Assembly: GCA_037954325.1 (NCBI GenBank)
Contig: JBBMNZ010000014.1
Span: 11,816,956 to 11,880,955 of the forward strand
Direction of reading: 5' to 3'
DNA from: Fistularia commersonii
Taxonomy: Eukaryota > Chordata > Actinopteri > Syngnathiformes > Fistulariidae
Length of the DNA stretch: 64,000 nucleotides
The notes beneath the pieces are model-generated. The model saw only the letters and a list, made by a program, of their open reading frames with translations, made no database searches and was not told the origin of the DNA. Position 1 is the stretch's first letter; every line of letters begins with the position of its first letter. The position numbers were made by a program, and so were the translations under genes. Positions 58,301 through 64,000 of the stretch are shown in pieces.

Positions 58301-60131
58301 ATGGAAAAAACGTAAATTAATAGATGACAAAGGTGTCTTACTTTTGGGGCATGTAAGTCCCACTCTACATGTCTGTGCCAATTTGGCTTATCTTGCTTTT
58401 TTTGTAGAAGTAACATTAAGTTTTAAGAATGTGGAGTCTCTACATATCCAACACACACAAAATTCTCTGGAGAACATTTTGTCCACTTAAAAGGCCTACA
58501 TATGTGGATGAGGTTGCCAAGGATTATGGATATGCAGTGTTTCAGACTCCCAGGAGAACAGTTTTCATCCCTCTGGGTTGACACCAGACAAAACAGAAAA
58601 GCCAAGACCACAGCAGCAACTCTTTTATGTAATTTCCCACAAGAGCAAAGAAAAAACCAGAAGAGATAAAAGTCCATCTGCAATCCTGGCGTTTATTAAT
58701 TTACCTAGCTAATGAACTCTTTTAACTGGCATTTTCTACACTACATCAAAAATTATCCACCCATATATTTTCCACCGCTCTATGTATGATCTCCAGAGAC
58801 ATCCCAAGGAGTTTGCAGGGCTGTTGAATACAAATACCTGCCTGTCCTCTCACTTGGACAGGACAAAACTTAGCCACAAAAAGAAGGCTTCCCATGAGCT
58901 ACTGGCAAATGCCCAAACCACTTCAATCAGCTCTACTGTTATTTTACTACTGAGTCTGTTGTGGGCCACACAGTGAAACATGTTGACTGATATTTCTTCT
59001 AAAGGGGTCCCTTGTTGTTCTAAGGATGGATTGCCATTTCTGATACTTTGGTTTATAGTGAATATGGCAACCTGATGAATGGAGTTAATCGGCACACAAC
59101 TTGTGTGGATTCAAATTTAATGGGAAACTGATTAAATTAAGTTAAAGTTACTAAAAATCGATTGGGATTTTTTTTGGTATTCATTGATTGATTGTTTGTA
59201 GAGCTTCACATAGTTCAGCATCTATCAGTGGGGTTTTTCCCCTGTGAGGCTTCAGACAATTTCCTAAAATGCTATGCTATGATTGCCGAAGATGAAACTT
59301 TTTATTACAACGATAGAGGACTGGATGCAAGGACAGAGGTGGGGCTTCCTACAAAAACTACTTCAACCAACCCTTTCTTTGTCATGTAAGCAGATGATTA
59401 TCACCAAAGATACCAATTATGTCCAAAAGAATTGTTAGAGCTTAAAAATGTGATTGAAACCGTATTATCAGTGGCAAACTGCATGTTTTAACACTTGTTT
59501 TTCCCTCTGATTTTACTAAAGTCATGTCTTTTTGGCACATTTTTTCAAATGATTATCAGAGGCAATAAAGTTTGTCAGCTTCAAAGAAAAAAATGTATCT
59601 AAATTATGTGCTGATGAAAATATGGAACTTTCAAACGGCGAATTTTGTGCAGTTCCACCTTGTTGTTTGTCTTTGAATAAGACGAAAAAGAGTATTGATT
59701 CGCAGCTCAATGCTGATAAAATATTTGTTAATTGGAGTGTAAAGAAAAAGATGCACAGACTTTGCTCCCAATTGAAATTTGATGAAGACAAATCACATCC
59801 ACTTGTTGTCTCTATCCAAGGAGTTCTCCCTAAGGCCCATTACTATGAGAGGGTAGTTTAGTTGGGGGAGTTGTATTGTTAGATGCATTTATTTACAGTA
59901 AATTTAAAAGTACTAGTTTACATTTTGATGTGTTTAAATTTATCGATTGTAAATACAGGTATGTGGAGTTGCTCGAATACAACTTCTTCACCAGTTTTAT
60001 TTAGATGCCCGGGTAGGAGGATTCTGTTATTTGGTATGAGCCACCCAAGATTTTTGGTATCTTCAAGTCATGAGAGTCCTTCTTAGAGATCTGTCCTTTT
60101 TTGTCATTTTGCAAGATTACGATTCACATTT
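55349..60131. other. Intergenic, mostly no recognised feature
   Basis: Only a possible repeat fragment at 58850-58960 was noted. ORFs such as 57511-57984 and 57776-58081 have hydrophobic stretches from T-rich DNA but no motif, partner exon or conserved pattern. Confidence 0.4.
58850..58960 (+). repeat. Possible fragment of a dispersed fish repeat
   Basis: GCAAATGCCCAAACCACTTC, then AATCAGCTCTACTG and CTACTGAGTCTG resemble the widespread GATGCCCGAACCACCTCAAC-type fish repeat. It is strongly diverged and short. Confidence 0.3.
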
Positions 60132-60262
60132 TGCCCTGTGATTGACTGGCGACCAGTCCAGGGTGTACCCTGCCTCTCGCCCAATGACAGCTGGGATAGG
60201 CTCCAGCATCCCCCCGCGACCCTGGTTGCAGGATACGCAGCAGAAAATGGACGGATGGATTA
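60132..60262 (+). repeat. LINE/SINE-tail repeat, copy 2
   Basis: Nearly the same as 39068-39195: GCCCTGTGATTGACTGGCGA, CAGGGTGTACCCTGCCTCTC, CAATGACAGCTGGGATAGGC, CCCCCCGCGACCCTGG and a GGACGGATGGAT end. This copy keeps the CTCGCCCAATG segment that copy 1 has lost. Confidence 0.85.
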
Positions 60263-60940
60263 TTCACATTTCTGTGGGAAAAAAAAGTCACATTAAACTT
60301 TTATTCTTCCTGATTTGATTTTCAACACTGTTAAGACTCAGTGCTGCTCTGTGGTCAGTTAGATTTTGGTACTGTTCAGAGCTCAACACTAATCCTGGGG
60401 GTTACATACGTAAATTATAGGGAAGGCTCAGGGGATTATAAAATCGACATTCAAATTTGACCAGGTGAATGAGAGAAAGTCCTGCTTAAAGAACCAATAA
60501 AAATCCCTTCATCTATCCTGCAGGGTAAATTCTTTTAAACATACTCTTGCTACCTAAAAGCATACAGACAACTTTAAGAGATGCTTTGAATGTAGATTAA
60601 TCAGTAAACGGATGAATTTGTATTCATATTTGTACATTTCTCCTGAGCATCCCTTGTAAGCAAACCTTGATATAAAGATCCCCTCCAGACATATTTTAAA
60701 ATGCTGTGCATTGAATAATTATTTGCAGCTTATATGCTTTTCCTCCCTCAAACAATATACAACTATCCCAATAGAATTAATTTACATCTCTCCCTTCCTT
60801 TATAAAGATTCCCATATTTTTAGTTTCTAACTTCATAATTACTATTCCAGTTCCAGGACCAGACTTAGTTATGTTAAATGCTGAAAAACGAATAGGAATA
60901 AACTAGTTGTAAAAATTTCATCGCGTTTGTATGCATTGGT

Positions 60941-62600
60941 CTCAGTGCAGCCTCAGGGGGGCACAAGCCCCAGTGTCTTTCTAAGCCGGTCCGGAGCCCA
61001 GACAATAGATAATAATAATAAATGTAGAGGGATTCACCAGGGAGGGCGTCGAGCAGAACTCGTGCAAAAACCAAATATGTGAATCAAACCTACGACTCTC
61101 ATCAGTCGAGGCCCAGGTTAACAATGACCGCCATTGGTACCAATGACCTACCAGTGGAAATTGGGCTACTGTGGGTTGAAGAAGGAGAGGAGGAAGGCGT
61201 GTTCGGAAGCAGAGAGAGAAGAGGAGAGGCAAGCGTCTCGGACAGAAAGTAGGTACTTCGAGTAATTGGGACGGACACAGGAAAAGCGAGAGAGTAGGTT
61301 CACATGATGCAGAGAAGGAAGATGGATATACTGTTTGTCAAGGAGACCAGGTAGAGAAGTAGCAAGGCTAGAAGCCTAGGTGCAATTTTAAGTTGTACTA
61401 TCATGATATTGGTAGGAAGTGAAGTCGAACTTATCTTGAAGGAGTTTGTAATGGTTGTTCTGGAGGTGAAAAGAGTGTCAGATAGACTGATGAGCCTCAA
61501 ACTGGAACTTGTAGGTGGGATTTCGTAAGTGGCAAAGTCCCAGTCCCCAAAGACTCTGCAAAAAGGATGGAAATGGTTGCAGTGAAATCTAGAGTAGTAT
61601 TTGCTACTAAGAATGTTGGGCGAGAAGTAAAGAGAAGGTCAGAGGGAGCTCCCTTTGTAGACCAAGACCAAGAAAAAGCATAAGACAGAGTGCCGAGAGA
61701 GGAGCTATGGTACTATTTGAAGAAGTCTAGAGTGACAGAGAAGTATATTAGACTGGTGCAGGACATGTATGTGAGTTGGTGAAGTGTGCTGTAAGTGTGA
61801 CAGAGAAGTTCAAGGTGGAGGTGGGTCTGCATGAGGTTAGACAGGAATCCCTATGGACAATTATGTTTGCAGATGACATTGTGTTCTGTGGTGTGAGAAG
61901 GGGGCAGGTGGAGAAAAATCTAGAAGAGTGCCCCTAAAAGGAGAAGAATGAAGGTGAGCCACAGCAATTCAGAAGACGTGTGAATGAAAGGGACACAAGC
62001 GGAATGGTGAGGCTACAGAGTGGAGATAAGGAAGGTGGGAGATTTTAAGTACTTGTGGTCAGCAGTCCAGAGTTATGGGGAGTGTGAAAAAGAGATGAAG
62101 AAAGCAGGTTGGAGCAGGTGGAGAAAAGTGTCAGGGGTAATGTGTAATGAGTATCAGCAAAAATGAAAAGTAAGGTGTACAAGACAGTGGTTAGACCAAC
62201 AATGCTGTTTGGTTTAGAGACAGCGTCTTTCAGAAAAAGACAGAGAGCACAGCTGGGTGTGAGAGAGATGAAGTTGTTGGGGTTCTTTATGGAAGGATCA
62301 GGAATGAGTCCATCAGAGGAACAGCACATGTCAGAGGAGATCAAATCAGAGAGGCCAGAGTGAGATGGTTTGGTCATGTCCAGAATTGAGATATTGAATA
62401 TATTGGTAGAAGGATGCTGGAGTTGGAACTGCTAAGCAGGAGGCCTAGACCAAACAGAAGATTTTTGGGTTGTGAAAGAGGACATTAAGTTAGTTGGTAT
62501 GAGAGAAGAAGATAGAGTGAGATGGGTGAAATGGAGTTTTATTCGCTGTGGGGACCCCTGAAGAGAGTAATCAAATGAAAAGAAGAAGTAGAAAGATTTG
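60941..62600 (+). mobile_element. RTE-clade LINE copy, internally deleted and inactive
   Basis: The 5' region has GTGCAGCCTCAGGGGGGCAC, GGCCCAGGTTAACAATGACC and AGAAGGAGAGGAGGAAGGCG, as in fish RTE elements. Endonuclease relics follow at about 61300-61510 (MQRRKMDILFVKETR-like, KEFVMVVLEVKRVSDRLMSL). Reverse transcriptase follows at about 61660-61920 with EELWYYLKKSRV, YIRLVQDMYV and an intact FADD box in TIMFADDIVFCG. The C-terminal part (KSKVYKTVVRPTMLFGLETA) is at 62163-62240. It ends with GTGGGGACCCCTGAAGAGAG and AAGAAG repeats. Full-length relatives are about 3.3 kb, so roughly half is missing, mainly between endonuclease and RT. Frames are broken in many places. Confidence 0.85.
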
Positions 62601-64000
62601 TATGTACTGGTGTTACATACAAATGAATGCCAGATTTGGCTGTATATGAAAAAAGAAAAAAAAATCAGGAGTAATTAAACAACTGAATTCAGGAGCCATT
62701 AGCAAAACGCATTGATCAATGGCCTAGTAGTTTGAAATTCTGCATCAGGAGATGCAATTTAACTTTTTTTGACAACAAACTAACTCCTAATTTGAAAATT
62801 CCGTCAACAACAAACCCACTCCTAATTCAAAAATTCTGACTATGTGATATGACTAAGTAAAGAGAATTCTACTTAAAAGAAAATTCCAAAGGATTAAATC
62901 CAGAAAAAAAAAAAATGTTGGTGCGACATACAGACATCATCTGTATTTTTGTAAATTGTCGTGTAGACGTGCCACAGATCTAATCTGAAAGATTTGGCCT
63001 TTGGCCGATTAGAACCAAAATGAGAACATCAATGATCAGTATTGAGATAAAAGATCTTTCAATGATCATTGTGATATATGTACACATACATCGGGCAGTG
63101 CACTTAATTAGCCATCAGAATGAAATATCAGTGCTTTTTTTTTTCCTCCTTTTTAATCTGTGGGCATGTTCCAGCACTTTACTAGTTATATCAATTTAAT
63201 TTAAAGGACAAGTGGATCATATTAAACTCACACAACTGTAGTTACTCAGAACAAGCTGCAGTTTAATTAGAAACTCTTGGCTCCATTGTGACGGGGGGGC
63301 TGAGGGAAGAATGAGGAGGTGGTAGCAGCCCAGATTGAGTACTCTGTCTTCAGAATCATTTAGTGGGAGAGAACCAAGGAAGAAACCTTGTTAAGGAAAG
63401 AAAGGCGTGGGGGCCAAAGTAGGAGATTGATTGTATAAGAAGACTTACATGGGAGGAGATAAGAACAAGTCTGCAGGTCTTTACTTAGCCTGGTGGTTTC
63501 ACTTATCAGCTTATCACTTATCAGCTACCTGCTGCAGGGACATCAGCTGTCAAAGTCTTCAGCTGAAGGGAAACAGGTCAGATGTGCCAACACATTAGCT
63601 ACTAAACAAGCTAAATATGTCGGCTGGATGGTTTGTAGCTTATCTACAGGATAACAAGCTCACCAATGGTATTGACGCCAATAGTGGCCTCGCTGGACTA
63701 GCAGCTGTATTGAGTAAATGCCATAATGCTCCCATGATGTTTTGCTATGGGGGGAGTTTGGCCACTACTGCCAGCTCGCATGTGGTTTCGCTGCGTAATG
63801 AAATATGTCTCTCTTGATGTATGGCTGCAGGAGAAGCCCAAATCGAAAATTGAATCACACTAACTTAATTTGTGGTCGGGGCAATCAACTTACTTGTTTT
63901 GGCTGTAGTGCTGACGATGAATTCATCTTTCTGACAAAGCTGTCACAGCAGCATTAAGGGGGTGGAAGAGAGAATATGTGTATGTGTGTGTATTTACGTA
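62601..64000. other. Intergenic; small tandem duplication only
   Basis: At 62772-62840 two diverged copies of an ACAACAAAC-ACTCCTAATT-AAAATTC unit lie in tandem. No gene recognised; the 66-codon ORF at 63617-63817 lacks any motif. A short GT tract ends the window. Confidence 0.4.

Overview
This window is vertebrate nuclear DNA, almost certainly from a ray-finned (teleost) fish. Evidence: one gene split by long introns with canonical GT/AG junctions; no bacterial-style gene packing; many long microsatellites; and a typical fish mix of mobile elements (Tc1/mariner, hAT and pogo DNA transposons, RTE and jockey/L2-like LINEs, a probable solo LTR, tRNA-type SINE pieces). Nearly all open reading frames over 60 codons here are chance frames, microsatellite translations or transposon relics.

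The one host gene I can support is tafa5 (FAM19A5), a secreted chemokine-like neuropeptide, on the minus strand. Four coding exons join in frame: exon 1 (36418-36322, signal peptide), exon 2 (21103-20954), exon 3 (6630-6503) and a 9-base terminal coding exon (6346-6338, Val-Ser-stop). They give a 127-residue protein with the eight-cysteine pattern of TAFA5. Introns are about 15.2 kb, 14.3 kb and 156 bp. A CpG-rich block at about 36.9-37.45 kb lies just upstream of exon 1 and is the likely promoter/5' UTR region. Which teleost paralogue (a or b) this is cannot be decided from sequence alone.

Layout: 1-6337 is downstream of, or in the 3' UTR of, tafa5 and holds a Tc1-derived MITE (702-1057), a dead Tc1 element (about 1440-2625) and a hAT-type MITE with a perfect 8-bp target duplication (3016-3496). 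Intron 2 (6631-20953) holds a SINE-like repeat, a 1.6-kb dead Tc1-like element on the minus strand (10861-12503) and a probable solo LTR (20384-20820). Intron 1 (21104-36321) holds a nest of transposons (about 25244-27517): a pogo-like element split by a hAT MITE, a LINE 3' tail and a 652-bp foldback element, with microsatellites on both outer sides. Upstream of tafa5 (37.6-64 kb) I see no host exon, only LINE relics at 47.25-48.63 kb and 60.94-62.60 kb, a 200-bp hairpin at 55.15-55.35 kb, a 262-bp CT tract at 51.56 kb and short dispersed repeats.

I found no new multi-gene system. The most unusual structure is the foldback element inside the pogo transposase region, with long inverted arms built from repeated TTATTACAAAATGC-like units.
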